Positions 47,420-59,240 of a DNA stretch of 64,000 nucleotides are shown one piece after another (position 1 is the stretch's first letter; each line of letters opens with the position of its first letter). Below the pieces are notes generated by a model. That model saw only the letters and a list, made by a program, of their open reading frames with translations, did no database searches and was not told the origin of the DNA. Origin of the DNA: Euryodendron excelsum (Eukaryota; Streptophyta; Magnoliopsida; Ericales; Pentaphylacaceae). A program made the translations under genes and the position numbers. The DNA lies in NCBI GenBank assembly GCA_033060915.1, contig CM065387.1:38091001-38155000 (forward strand). The letters are read 5' to 3'.

Positions 47420-48169
47420 ACGATTGTCACGCCCAGATTTTTCGCACTCGAGGAATACTCACATAAATGGAAAAAATGTTGTACTCTCTCATTAGAACTC
47501 ACCCTCTTAGAAGAATGAGTGTGACTAGGTTTGAATAGAAAAATTGATTTGAATAAAGGGCTTTTGAAAAAGATTCGAAGTCGCCACCTAACTTGATTAA
47601 GGTGAGTTAGGTCACCTAAAAAAAAACTAAGAATAATCCGAAAACTACACTTAGGGTTTTGGAAAACGGTCTGAAAATATCTCCTTGAGAGAGGGTTTTT
47701 AAGAAAAACAGGTTGTTTGGCAACCTTTGGAAAACATTTAGCCCTTTTTGAAAAATAACTCTTTTTGGTCTTTGAAATCAGTGATTTTAGGTTCGGAGGT
47801 TGGTTACGTGTAAGGAAGACGCACTAAGCTATCACCCTACCCCGCCCTTTCGGTACCTACATGTCAATCTACCCTAGATTCACCTATGAGAGTCTTCAAC
47901 TAACTATTGGCCAATTCTATCCACTTTGAAAAGCAATGTTTATAAATTATCATGATGCATGATATGTATAAGCACCCCATTTTTGATTGCTCGGTAGTCT
48001 ACACTCCGTCCAGACTTGTTTTCAAGTCATTATGGACATATTCCAATCGAAACCAATCCTCTAGGTCCAAATTCCGTCTTTCCATCGCTTCGCGGGCCTG
48101 TCAGGCCCAAATAGAGGCAAAATGACCAAAATGCCCTTAGGGGCATTGTTCTTTCTTATTCCAATTCCA

Positions 48170-48410
48170 ATCCCTCTCTTGAGACAGTTCATTCCTCGAG
48201 ACGGTCCGAGTAGCAAAACTACTCACAAAACCGTTAGAGTGGTGGAAACACTCACAATCCAGGCACATCTCTTCGGAGACGGTATGACCCCTTTCCAATC
48301 CCTCTCTCGAGACAGTTTATTCCTCGAGACGGTTCCAATCCAGGCACGTCTCTTCGGAGACGGTAAGACCCCTTTCCAATCCCTCTCTCAAGACAATTTA
48401 TTCCTCAAGA
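48170..48410 (+). repeat. 81 bp repeat in E3, three units
   Basis: Units contain CTCGAGACAGTTTATTCCTC, then CGTCTCTTCGGAGACGG and CCCCTTTCCAATCCC. Same family as the arrays at 39124 and 57177. Confidence 0.85.
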
Positions 48411-48990
48411 CGGTCCGAGTAGCAAAACTACTCACAAAATCGTTAGAGTAGCGAAAATACTCAATCGTTAGAGTAGCGGAAATACTCAAAGAACCGTTAG
48501 AGTAGCGGAAATACTCAACCGTTAGAGTAGCGAAAATACTCACAGAACCGTTAGAGTAACGGAAATACTCAACCGTTAGAGTAGCGAAAATACTCACAGA
48601 ACCGTTAGAGTAGCGGAAATACTCACAGAACCGTTAGAGTAGCGGAAATACTCAACCGTTAGAGTAGCAGAAATACTCACAGAACCATTAGAGTAGCGAA
48701 AATACTCGCAGAGCCGTTAGAGTAGCGGAAATACTCAACCGTCCGAGTAGCGGAAATACTCACAAATCATCAAACCCATCCGAGTAGCGGAAATACTCAC
48801 AAATCATCAACCCCAACCCCATCCGAGTAGCGGAAATACTCACAAATCATCAAACCCGTCCGAGTAGCGGAAATACTCACAAATCATCAACCCCGTCCGA
48901 GTAGCGGAAATACTCACAAATCATCAACCCCGTCCGAGTAGCGGAAATACTCACACCGTGAGAGTGGCGGAAACACTCAAAACCCAGGTC
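48407..48990 (+). repeat. Short stem-loop tandem array in E3, about 19 units
   Basis: The unit core is GAGTAGCGGAAATACTC (stem GAGTA/TACTC). Units of about 23-29 bp beginning CCGTTA give way after 48735 to 37-43 bp units beginning CCGTCC with an added ACAAATCATCAA. E1, E2, E6 and E4B have only two units at this place. Confidence 0.9.
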
Positions 48991-49072
48991 AACACCAGTG
49001 TCTGTTAGCTCACTTCGGTGAAAAATGACCAGACTGCCTTTAGGACCCTTTTCTGAGACTTTTCGGTAAAGA

Positions 49073-49700
49073 TGACCATTTTGCCCCTAAGCATCCGAAT
49101 GCCCCGGGAACCACACTGGCTCTGGGTATCAAACCGGTAATGTCCCGAGAATACTTTTTATAGTATTCTCAATCTTCCTTTACTTTTTCGGATCATTCCG
49201 AGTTGGTTCCGGCCAACCCGTTACAAAATGACCGTTTTGCCCCTGGAGGGCCGGTCTCCTTCTTCGACCATACCTGCTTTGAGTATCAAACTAGTAATGT
49301 CCCGATAATACTTTTTATAGTGTTCTCGACCTTCCTTTACCTTTTCAGGCCATTTCGAGTCAGTTCCGGCAAACCCGGTACAAAATGACCGTTTTGCCCT
49401 GGTGGGCTGGTCTCCTTTTCCGACCACGCCGGCTTAGTAAATCAAACCGGAAACCTCTAGGAACATTCTAAATAATGTTTCCAGATCTCAAGTTTTCTTC
49501 CGGAATAGTCCGAGTCTGTCCCGGTAGTTTTCTAGTCCGATTGACCGTTTTGCCCCTAAAGGCTCGGTCAACCTTTCCGACCCACCTTATCTTCATTTTT
49601 CAAGTCAAATACCTCCGGGACACTATTCTAAGTGTTCCTGCTCCTTTCCGGCCTTCTGGGTCACTCCGGGCTTCTTTAAATCATTCCCGGACTTTCCGGA
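49073..49700 (+). repeat. 156 bp tandem modules in U3 of E3
   Basis: TGACCGTTTTGCCCCT or a variant recurs at 49073, 49229, 49386 and 49542 (steps 156, 157, 156). Each module continues with a GGTCTCCTT-like word and CCGACCA. Confidence 0.88.
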
Positions 49701-49808
49701 GTCACTCCCAGTGAAGCCAAGCTAAAGTTTACATGGTAGTCACTAGTACAGGCGCCCAAATCTAGTCAAAGATACGTTGCTTGCCGACCTTAATTGTTTC
49801 CTAAATGG

Positions 49809-49833
49809 CTGGCGCCACTCTTAGTGGCGCCAG
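49809..49833 (+). promoter_or_regulatory. GC-rich hairpin upstream of the LTR promoter
   Basis: CTGGCGCCACT, CTT loop, AGTGGCGCCAG: a perfect 11 bp stem ending 52 bp before the TATA box. E2 has the same structure at 56331-56355 with one mismatch. Confidence 0.6.
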
Positions 49834-49885
49834 TGTATAATTTGGCCTAGTGCCACTGCAACAAGCGCCAGGTTTGTCTTCCCTC

Positions 49886-49893
49886 TATAAATA
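49886..49893 (+). promoter_or_regulatory. TATA box of giant LTR E3
   Basis: CTCTATAAATACAGAGCC: TATAAATA within a short dyad. Confidence 0.65.
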
Positions 49894-50779
49894 CAGAGCC
49901 TCGTTCAACGTAAAAGGGGTCTGCAAACTTAACTTAGAAATCACACAATTCGATATACGGAGCTCGAGCACCTCTAAAAACCCTAGTTTCCTTAGGTTCT
50001 CCAAACCCTAGCCACCCTACACTAAACCCTAGCCATCATACACAAACCCTAGCCTCCTATACACTTACACACTCCCCCATATACTCATACACTAGCCTTC
50101 AACCATCTTTTGAAGACTGGAGGAGCTGCAACCCGAAGCTTGAAGATAACTCTTGAAGACGAAAGACGAAGATCAAGACCAAAGACCGAAGACTGCACGG
50201 CGCGCAAAACAAACAAGATACACGGTAGGCTCCCTCTTTAATTTTCCGTACTTCCCCCCTCTCTTCTCTCTCCAACCCACTTGGGTTTTCTCTATTTTAA
50301 TCCCCCATCTCTTTCCCCCCCTTTCTTTGCATGCTTGAAACAAGGGGATTCCTGGTCCATGTGTAGGATTGGACTATTGGAGAGTCACCGTGTTGGGGGC
50401 TTTCTTCTAGTCTAACCAAAGACCACGTGGGTCCAGCCCCTTGATTATGTGGTGAAGCCTTAGCCTTGTATGTTCACGACCCCCAAATTGCATTGTGCAT
50501 ATCATAGTCTTGTATCTTCCAAAAACCGTTTTCAAAGTTGTTTTTCAAAACGTTTTCAAACTTGTTTTCAAAATTGCATCAAAATCTCTTTTTCAAAAAC
50601 TTGTTTTCAAAACCACAATTCTAGGGTGATTCTAGCCTTTCCATGGCTAGGGTTGCTTTAGGAAAGTGTTATATTAAAAGTGGCCTTTTGGTCTATATTT
50701 TCAAACCTTGTTTTCAAAACCACTTTCTTAAAGTGGCTCTAGTCCTCTTATGGCTAGAATTGTTTTAGGAAAGTGAGAT

Positions 50780-52610
50780 GTTTTTTTACACCTTCTAAAC
50801 TCTCTCTTTTCAAAAATCTCTTCCTAAAAATCTCTTTTTTCAACATACTTTCCTAAAACTCTCCTCTTCAAAATTGTTTTCTAAAAACTCCCTTCCAAAA
50901 TCTATTTTTCAAAACTTCCTTTTTCTACTCCTTTCCAAAAACTCTTTCTCCCCAAAATTCGCTTTCTAAAAACACTTCCTAAATTTACTTTCCTAAAAAA
51001 CTCTCTCCAACAATCTCCTTCCAAAAATCTTTCTAAAAAACTCTCTTTCCAAAAATTTTCCTTCTAGAAACTCCCCTCTAGGATTTTTCCTCCCAAAATC
51101 TATGTTTCCAAAAACACACTTTCCAAAAACTCCTTCTTTCCAAAAATCTTTCCAAAAACTCTCTTTCCAAATTCACTTTCCAAAAACTCCTTCCTAGGAT
51201 TCCCTTCTAGAAAACCTTCGTTTCTAAAAACGCACTTTCCAAAAACTCTTTCCTTAGAGCCCAAGTCAAGCCTTAGAGCCCACAATTAGGAAACCCTAAT
51301 TTTCTTTTCAAAAACATGATTTTCAAACTTTGCCCTAAACCTAGGTTTCCAAAACCTCTTGTTTTCACATCAAAACTATACATGTTTCCAAAACCTATTT
51401 TCTACGTCAAAACAACAATTTTTCAAATCTAGGGTTTCTAGAATCTCCTTTTCCAAATCCTATCTTCTCTTTAGGAAACCAAATCAAATCTCCCCGTTTA
51501 CGAAACTAGATCCTATCCTCCGTTTTTGGAAATAAAATCAAACTTTCTCTTTTCAAAACAAAATCCAATCCCTTTCAAAACCCAACTCTTTCCTAATTTA
51601 AATCCTTCCTAATTTTTCACTTTCCTAAACCTTAAGTTTCCAAAACTAGAACATAAAAATCTTTCTTAATTCAACCCTTTCCTAATTCTACCCTCTTTTC
51701 AAATCTTAACTTTTCAAACCTAAGTTTTCAAACTCTTCCTAAATTCAAACCTTTTCTAATCTCAAGATTTTCTAAAACTCTAAAACTTTCTAAATCTTAA
51801 ACTTTCTAAATTTCAAATCTTTCCAAATTCAAAACTTTCTAGATTTGAAACTTTCTCAAGTTAAATCTTTCTAAACCTAAATCTCTCCAAATTCTAAACT
51901 TTCCAAAACTTCAAAATCTTTCTAAATCTAAGGCTTTTCTAAACTCAAAACTTTCTTAATTCAAACATTTCCTAAACTCAAAGTTTTCCTTTTTCAAACC
52001 TTTCCTAAAACGAAACTTTCTTATTTTCAAAACTTCCTTGTTTTCAAAGCTTTCCAAATTCAAAACTTCCCTTTTTCAAAACATTTCTAAATTCAAAACT
52101 TTCCGATTTTCAAAACTTTCCTAATTTGGGAACTTTCCTAATCTGAAAACCTTTCCTTTTTCGAAAACTTTCTAAACTCGAAACTTTCCAATTTTAAAAC
52201 TTTCCTAAACCTAAAACTTTCCTAATTCAAAACTTTCTTAATTTGAAACTTTCCAAAAATGAAACTTTCCAAAAATAACATTTTCCTAATTCGAAACTTC
52301 CCTAATCTAATCTTTCCTAAATTCCAAGTTTCCAAATCTTTCCAAATCCAACATTCCAATCCAATCTTCCTTAATCTCAAGTCTTTCCTAGGCCTCCTAT
52401 CTTTCCTAAGTCTAGGTTTCTTAAACCTTCGTCTTTTCAAAATAAGTCTAAATCTCTCTCTTCCAAGTTCGATCTTTTCAAATCAAAATTCAATCTTTTC
52501 AATTCCAAAATTCCAAATTCTAATTTTCAATCCTCCATTCAAAGTTCAATCTCTCAATCTTCTACTTTCAATTTCTAATTCAATCTCCTTCTTCAAATCA
52601 ACTCTTCTAT
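50780..52610 (+). repeat. G-poor, roughly 10 bp periodic A-tract region
   Basis: Nearly free of G on the plus strand, made of endlessly varied words such as AAAACTTTCC and AAATCTTTCTAA. Counterparts are at 1300-2100 (same strand) and 35640-37430, 53460-55340 and 8040-8756 (reverse). No stable longer unit. Confidence 0.7.
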
Positions 52611-52632
52611 TTTCAATCGGACTCCGGTCTGA

Positions 52633-52676
52633 ACTACGACTGACCTGATTCCCCCAAAGGGATACGTAGGCAACCT
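52633..52676 (+). other. Conserved LTR terminal signature
   Basis: AACTACGACTGACCTGATTC, then CAAAGGGATACGTAGGCAAC. Found in all copies that keep this region (2168, 7946 reverse, 35850 reverse, 53700 reverse; 62045 reverse, more diverged). CTACG and CGTAG can pair. Confidence 0.7.
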
Positions 52677-53255
52677 CCATAGGTGCGGTCACAATACTTT
52701 TCAAACTTTCAATTCCACCCTGATGGGTGTGGTTTCCAAAATCTTTTCAAATCTTAAATTCCAATCTATTTTCAAAATTCCAAAATTTCTATTTTCAAAC
52801 TTCTACTTTCAATTTTCAAACTTTTCAATTTCAATTCTATTTCTTCAAATCTATTTTCAAATCAAATCAATTTTTATTTTCCCATTCTCTCATCTTGCAC
52901 TTGCATATCATGCATCATATTTTTCAAACATTATTTTTCTAAAGTGAATAGGATCGACCATTTGTTAATTCAAGACTCTCATAGGTGAATCTAGGGTAGA
53001 TTGACATGTAGGTACCGAAAGGGCGGGGTAGGGTGATAGCTTAGTGCATCTTCCCTACACGTAATCAACCTCCGAACCTAGGATCACTGTTTTCATAGAC
53101 CAAAAAGGAGTTATTTTTCAAAAAGGGCTAAATATTTTTCAAAGGTTGCCAAACAACCTGTTTTCCTAAAAAACCCTCTCTTGAGGAGATATTTTCAAAA
53201 TTTTTTTTTTAAAAACCCTAAGTGTAGTTTTCGGATTACTCTTAGTTTTTAGGTG

Positions 53256-53282
53256 ACCTAACTCACCTTAATCAAGTTATGT
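53256..53282 (+). other. Conserved hairpin near the LTR 3' end
   Basis: ACCTAACT, 11 nt, AGTTAKGT. It is perfect (8 bp stem) at 35197-35223, 47586-47612 and 7464-7490, and has one mismatch here and at 61524-61550. Confidence 0.6.
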
Positions 53283-56270
53283 GGCAACTCCGAATCTTTT
53301 TCAAAAGCCCTTTATTTAAATCAATTTTCAATTTAAACCTAGTCGCACTCATTCTTCTAGGAGGGTGAGTTCTAATGAGAGAGTACAGCATTTTTCCCGC
53401 TTGGGTGAGTATTCCTCGAGTGCGAAAAATTTGGGCGCGACAATATGCAAGTGCAAAATAAGAGAGAATTGAAAAATAGATTTGGAAATAAATTTGAAAA
53501 GAATTTGATTTGAAAATAGATTTGAAGAGATGGAATTGAATTTGGAAAGTTTGAAAATTGAAAGTAGAAATTTGAAAATAGAAATTTTGAAATTCGAATT
53601 TTGAAAATAGATTGGAATTTGGGATTTGAAAAATGTGGAGACCGCACCCATGAGGGTGGAATTGAAAGTTTGAAAAGTGTTGTGACCGCACCTATGAAGG
53701 TTGTCTACGTATCCTTTTGGGGGAATCAGGTCAATCGTAGTTCGGACCGGAGTCCGATTGCAAAGAGATTGACTTGAAGAGAGAGATTGGATTGGAAGAA
53801 ATAGATTGAATTGAAAATTGGATTTGATTTGAGATTAGAAGAGGAGATTGGAAATTGAAATTGAGCAGATTGGACTTTGATTTGAAGAGATAGAGTTGGA
53901 CTTGTTTTAGAAAGAGAAGGTTTAAGAAACCTAGACTTAAGAAAGATAAGACTTAGGAAAGACTCAAGAGTTTAAGAAAGATTGGATTTAGGAAAGGTTC
54001 GAATTAGGAAAGGTTTGATTTAGGAAAGTGTCATTTTTGAAAAGTTTCGAAATTAGGAAAGTTTTCATTTTAGGAAAGTTTCAAAATTGGAAAGTTTTGA
54101 GTTTAGAAAGTTTTCGAAAAAGGAAAAGTTGTCAGATTAGGAAAGTTCCCAAATTAGGAAAGTTTTGAAAATCGAAAAGTTTTGTTTCAAGAAAAGTTTT
54201 GAAATAGGAAAGTGTTGAGTTTAGAAATGTTTTAAACTAAGAAAGTTTAGTTTAAGAAAGACTTAGAATTTAAAAAGTTTCAAGTTAAGAAGGTTTTGAA
54301 TTTTGGAAGCTTAGAATTTGGAAAGACTTGAAATTTGGAAAGTTTAAGATTTGGAGAGTTTTAGAGTTTGTATTTTAGAAAATCTTGAAATTGAAAAACG
54401 TTTGAATTTAGGGAAGATTTGAAAACTTAGGTTTGAAAAGCTAAGATTTGAAAAGATGATAGAATTAGGAAAGGGTTGAATTTTAGAATTTTAGGAAAGA
54501 TTTGAAAGTTGAGTTTTGGAAACTTAAGATTTAGAAAAGTGAAAGATTAGGAAGGATTTGAATTAGGAAAGAGTTGGATTTTAAAATTTACGGAAAGATT
54601 TAAAGTTTAAATTTAGGAAACTTATGGTTTAGGAAGGAATTGAATTAAGAGAGGTTTGGATTAGGAAGGGATTGGATTTGGTTTCTAAAAGCAAAGGTTT
54701 GATTTTGTTTCCAAAAACGGAGGATTGGATTGGGTTTCCTAAAGGGAAGATAGGATTTGGCAAGGATTTAGAAAGAGAGATTCTAGAAATCCTAGATTTG
54801 GAAAATTATAGTTTTGACATAGAAAATAAGTTTTGGAAACATGTATAGTTTTGATATAAAAAACAAGAGGTTTTGGAAACCTAGGTTTGGGGTAAAGTTT
54901 GAAAATCATGTTTTTGGAAAGAAAATTAGGGTTTCCTAATCGTGGGTTCTAGGGCTTTACTTGGGCTCCAAGGAAGGGGTTTTTGGAAAGTGCGTTTTTG
55001 GAAATGAAGGTTTTCTAGAAGGGAATCCTAGGGAGGAGTTTTTGGAAAGTGAATTTGAAGATAGAATTTTTGGAAAAAGATTTTAAAGAGAAGGAGTTTT
55101 GGAAAGTGTGTTTTTGAAAACGAGTTTTTTGGAAGGAAAAATCCTAAAGGGGAATTTCTAGAGGAAAGATTTTGGAAAGAGAGTTTTTGGAAAGATTTTT
55201 GGGGAACGTTTTTGGAAAGTGGACTTTGGAGAGAGTGTTTTGGAAAGGAGTTGAAAAAGGAGATTTTGAAAAATAGATTTTGGAGGGAGTTTTTGAAAAC
55301 AACTTTGAAGAGGAGAGTTTTAGGAAAGTATGTTGAAAAAGAGATTTTTAGGAGGAAGAATTTGGAAAGAAAATTTTTAGAAGGTATAAAAACATCTCAC
55401 TTTCCTAAAGCAATTCTAACCATAAGAGGGCTAGAACCACTTTAGGAAAGCGGTTTTGGAAAACAATAAGATTTGAAAATATGGACCATATTGGTCACTT
55501 TTAATGTAACACTTTCCTAAAGCAACCCTAGCCATGGAAATGCTAGAATCACCCTAGAATTGTGATTTTGAAAACAAGTTTTTGAAAAAGAGATTTTGAT
55601 GCAATTTTGAAAACAAGTTTGAAAACGGTTTTGAAAACGAGTTGGAAAACAAATTTTGGAAGATGCAAGACTATGATATGCACAATGCAATTTGGGGTCG
55701 TGAACATACAAGGCTAAGGCTTCACCACATAATCAAGGGGGCCGAACCCACGTGGTCTCTGGTTAGACTAGAGAAAGCCCCTGACACGGTGACTCTCCAA
55801 TAGCCCAATCTTACACATGGACCGAGAATCCTCTTGTTTCAAGCATGCAAAAAAAGGGGGGAAAGAGATGGGCGATTAAAATAGAGAAAACCCAAGTGGG
55901 TTAGGAGAGAGAAGAGAGAGGGGGGAAGTGCAAAAATTTAAATAGGGAGCCTACCGTATGTCTTGTTTATTTTGTGCACCGTGCTGTCTTCGGTCTTTGG
56001 TTTTCGTCTTGAACTTCACCTTCAATCTTTAAGAGTTGTCTTCAAGCTTTGGATTGCAGCTCCTCAAGTCTTCAAAGGATGGTTGAAGGCTAGTGTATGA
56101 GTGTATGGGGGTGTGCATGAGTATATAGGAGGCTAGGGTTTGTGTAGGGTGGCTAGGGTTTGGAGAAACCTAAGGAGGCTAGGGTTTAAGAGGTGCTCGA
56201 GCTCTGTATATCGAAATATATGATTTTTAGGTTTAGTTTGTGGATCCTTTTCATGTTGAATGAGGCTCTG

Positions 56271-56278
56271 TATTTATA
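56271..56278 (-). promoter_or_regulatory. TATA box of giant LTR E2
   Basis: TATAAATA on the minus strand, same context as E1 and E3. Confidence 0.6.
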
Positions 56279-56631
56279 GAGGTCGGATAACACTAGCGCC
56301 TGTTGCAGTGGCGCCATGCCAAAGTTTACACTGGCGCCACTAGGAGTAGCGCCAGGCCATTTTTTGGCTTGGTGCCAGCCAATAAGGAAATGTTTAAGGT
56401 CGACAAGCAACATATTTTTGACTAGATTTGGGCACCTGTACTAGTGACTACCATACAATTTTTAGCCTGACTTCACTAGGAGTGGCTCTGGAAAGTCCGG
56501 GAATGATTTGAAGGAGCCGGGAATGACCCGGAAGGCCGGAAAGGAGCAAGAACACTTAAAACAGTGTCCTGGAGGTATTTGACTTGAAAAGTTAGGACAA
56601 GATGTGTCGGAAAGGTTGACCGGGCCTTTAG

Positions 56632-57000
56632 GGGCAAAACGGTCAATCAGACCGGGAAACTGCCGAGACAAACTCGGACTGTCCCGGAAGGAGACTTGGG
56701 ATCTGGAAACATTATTTAGAATGTTCCCAGAGGTTGCCAGTTTGATTCCCAGAGCCGGCGTGGTCGGAAAAGGAGACCGGCCCACCAGGGGCAAAACGGT
56801 CATTTTTTACCGGGTTTGCCAGAACTGACTCGGAATGATCTGGAAAGGTAAAAGGAGGTTGAGAATACTATAAAAATTATTCTTGGGACATTACCGGTTT
56901 GATACCTAGAGCCAGTGTGGTTCCCGGGGCATTCGGATGCCTAGGGGCAAAATGGTCATCTTGACCGGAAAGTCTCGGAAAAGGTCCAAAGGACAGTTTG
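56632..57000 (-). repeat. 156-157 bp tandem modules in U3 of E2
   Basis: GGGCAAAAC(G/T) recurs at 56632, 56788 and 56945. Confidence 0.85.
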
Positions 57001-57176
57001 GTTATTTTTCACCAAAGTGGGTTAACAGACACTGGTGTTGACTTGGGTTTTGAGTATTTCCGCCACTCTAACGGCGGTCGTCGTGACACAGGAGTTTGTT
57101 GCCAATTTCCTATATCGACCTATTTGTGAGTATTTCCGCTACTCTAACGGTTTTGTGAGTACTTTCGCTACTCGGA

Positions 57177-59240
57177 CCGTCTCGAGGAATAAACTGCCTC
57201 GAGAGAGGGATTGGAAAGGGGTCTAATCGTCTTCAAAGAGACACACCTGGATTAGAACCATCTTGAGGAATAAACTATCTCGAGTGGGATTGGAAAAGGG
57301 TCTTACCGTCTCTGAAAAGACGTGCCCGGATTGGAACCGTCTCAAGGAATAAAATGTCTCGAGAGTGGGATTGGAAAGGGGTCTTACCGTCTCCAAAGAG
57401 ACGTGCCTGGATTGGAACCGTCTTGAGGAATAAACTGTTTCGAGAGTGGGATTGGAAAGGGGTCTTACCGTCTCCAAAGAGACGTGCCTGGATTGGAACC
57501 GTCTCGAGGAATAAATTGTCTCGAGAGTTGGATTGGAAAGGGGTCTTACCATCTCCGAAGAGACGTGCCTGGATTGGAACCGTCTCGAGAAATAAACTGT
57601 CTCGAGAGTGGGATTGGAAAGGGAACTTATCGTCTCCGAAGAGACGTGCCTGGATTGGAACCGTCTCGAGGAATAAACTGTCTCGAGAGTGGGATTGGAA
57701 AGGGGCCTTATCGTCTCCGAAGAGACGTGCCTGGATTGGAACCGTCTAGAGGAATAAACTATCTAGAGAGTGGGATTGGAAAGGGGACTTACCGTCTCCG
57801 AAGAGACGTGCCTGGATTGGAACCATCTCGAGGAATAAACTATCTCGAGAGTGGGATTGGAAAGGGGACTTATCGTCTCCGAAGAGACGTGCCTGGATTG
57901 GAACCGTCTCAAGGAATAAACTGTCTTGAGAGTGGTATTGGAAAGGGGTCTTACCGTCTCCGAAGAGACATGCCTGGATTGTAACCGTCTCGAGGAATAA
58001 ACTGTCTCGAGAGTGGGATTGGAAAGGGGTCTTACCGTCTCTGAAGAGACGTGTCTGGATTGGAACCGTCTCGAGGAATAAACTGTCTCGAGAGTGGGAT
58101 TGCAAAGGGGTCTTACCGTCTTCGAAGAGACGTGCTTGGATTGGAACCGTCTCGAGGAATAAACTGTCTCGAGAGTGGGATTGGAAAGGGGTCTTACCAT
58201 CTCTGAAGAGACGTGCCTGGATTGGAACCATCTCGAGGAATAAACTGTCTCGAGAGTGGGATTGGAAAGGGAACTTATCGTCTCCGAAGAGACGTGCCCG
58301 AATTGGAACCGTCTTGAGGAATAAACTGTCTCGAGAGTGGGATTGGAAAGGGGTTTTATCGTCTCCGAAGAGACGTGCCTGGATTGGAATCGTCTAGAGG
58401 AATAAACTGTCTCAAGAGTGGGATTGGAAAGGGGACTTACCGTCTCCGAAGAGACGTGCCTGGAGTGGAACCGTCTCGAGGAATAAACTATCTCGAGAGT
58501 GGGATTGGAAAGGGGACTTATCGTCTTCGAAGAGACGTGCCTGGATTGGAACCGTCTCAAGGAATAAACTGTCTCGAGAATGGTATTGGAAAGGGGTCTT
58601 ACTGTCTCTGAAGAGACGTGCCTGGATTGGAATCGTCTCGAGGAATAAACTGTCTCGAGAGTGGGATTGGAAAGGGGACTTACCGTCTCCGAGGAGACGT
58701 GGCTGGAGTGGAACCGTCTTGAGGAATAAACTGTCTTGAGAGTGGGATTGGAAAGGGGACTTATCGTCTCCAAAGAGACGTGCCTGGATTGGAACCGTCT
58801 CGAGGAATAAACTGTCTCGACAGTGGGATTGGAAAGGGGTCTTACCGTCTCTGAAGAGACGTGCCTGGATTGGAATCGTCTCGAGGAATAAACTGTCTTG
58901 AGAGTGGTATTGGAAAGGGGTCTTACCGTCTCTGAAGAGACGTGTCTGGATTGGAATCGTCTCGAGGAATAAACTGTCTCGAGAGTGGGATTGGAAAGGG
59001 GACTTACCGTCTCCGAGGAGACGTGGCTGGAGTGGAACCGTCTTGAGGAATAAACTGTCTTGAGAGTGGGATTGGAAAGGGGACTTATCGTCTCTGAAGA
59101 GACGTGCCTGGATTGGAACCGTCTCGAGGAATGAATTGTCTCGAGAGTGGGATTGGAAAGGGGTCTTACCGTCTCTGAAGAGACGTGCTTGGATTAGAAC
59201 TGTCTCGAGGAATAAACTGTCTCGAGAGTGGGATTGGAAA
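57177..59240 (-). repeat. 81 bp satellite array, about 26 units, in U3 of E2
   Basis: GAGGAATAA recurs every 81 bp (for example 57184, 57265, 57992, 58073, 59207), with a few 79 bp or longer units at the left edge. Each unit has two dyads: CGTCTC-CGAA-GAGACG, and CTCGAG repeated 12 nt apart. Unit sequences differ by scattered substitutions, some of them shared by blocks of several units, which suggests multi-unit amplification. Because 81 is a multiple of three, the array stays open in several frames, but it is not coding. Confidence 0.95.

Larger units (their letters stand above)
47967..53442 (+). mobile_element. Giant solo LTR E3, 5.48 kb, nested in E2
   Basis: Perfect TSD ATATG at 47962-47966 and 53443-53447. 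It starts TATAAGCACCCC (TG to TA) and ends GGGCGCGACA. The uninterrupted target is visible at about 35565 in E1 (GTATGATATGCAAATGCAAG). Order: three 81 bp units (48170-48410), about 19 short stem-loop units (48407-48990), four 156 bp modules (49073-49700), a GC hairpin at 49809-49833, a TATA box at 49886, the leader with AACCCTAGCC repeats, G-poor A-tract DNA (50780-52610), and the terminal block. Opposite in orientation to E2. Confidence 0.92.

Noticed and set aside
48407..48990. CRISPR-like look: many short dyad repeats with variable joins
   Set aside because: Joins are themselves repeated and not unique spacers; the array is inside a plant LTR and has counterparts with two units in sister LTRs.
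52222..53691. Several 70-139 codon frames rich in Phe, Lys and Ser
   Set aside because: They follow from the A-tract words on either strand; no conserved start or product among LTR copies.
57763..58773. Long minus-strand frame of 336 codons, and overlapping frames of 161-287 codons up to 59275
   Set aside because: They lie in the 81 bp array. A unit of 27 codons keeps any stop-free frame open; the frames are repeats of one 27-residue pattern on both strands and are not conserved as protein in E1 or E3.
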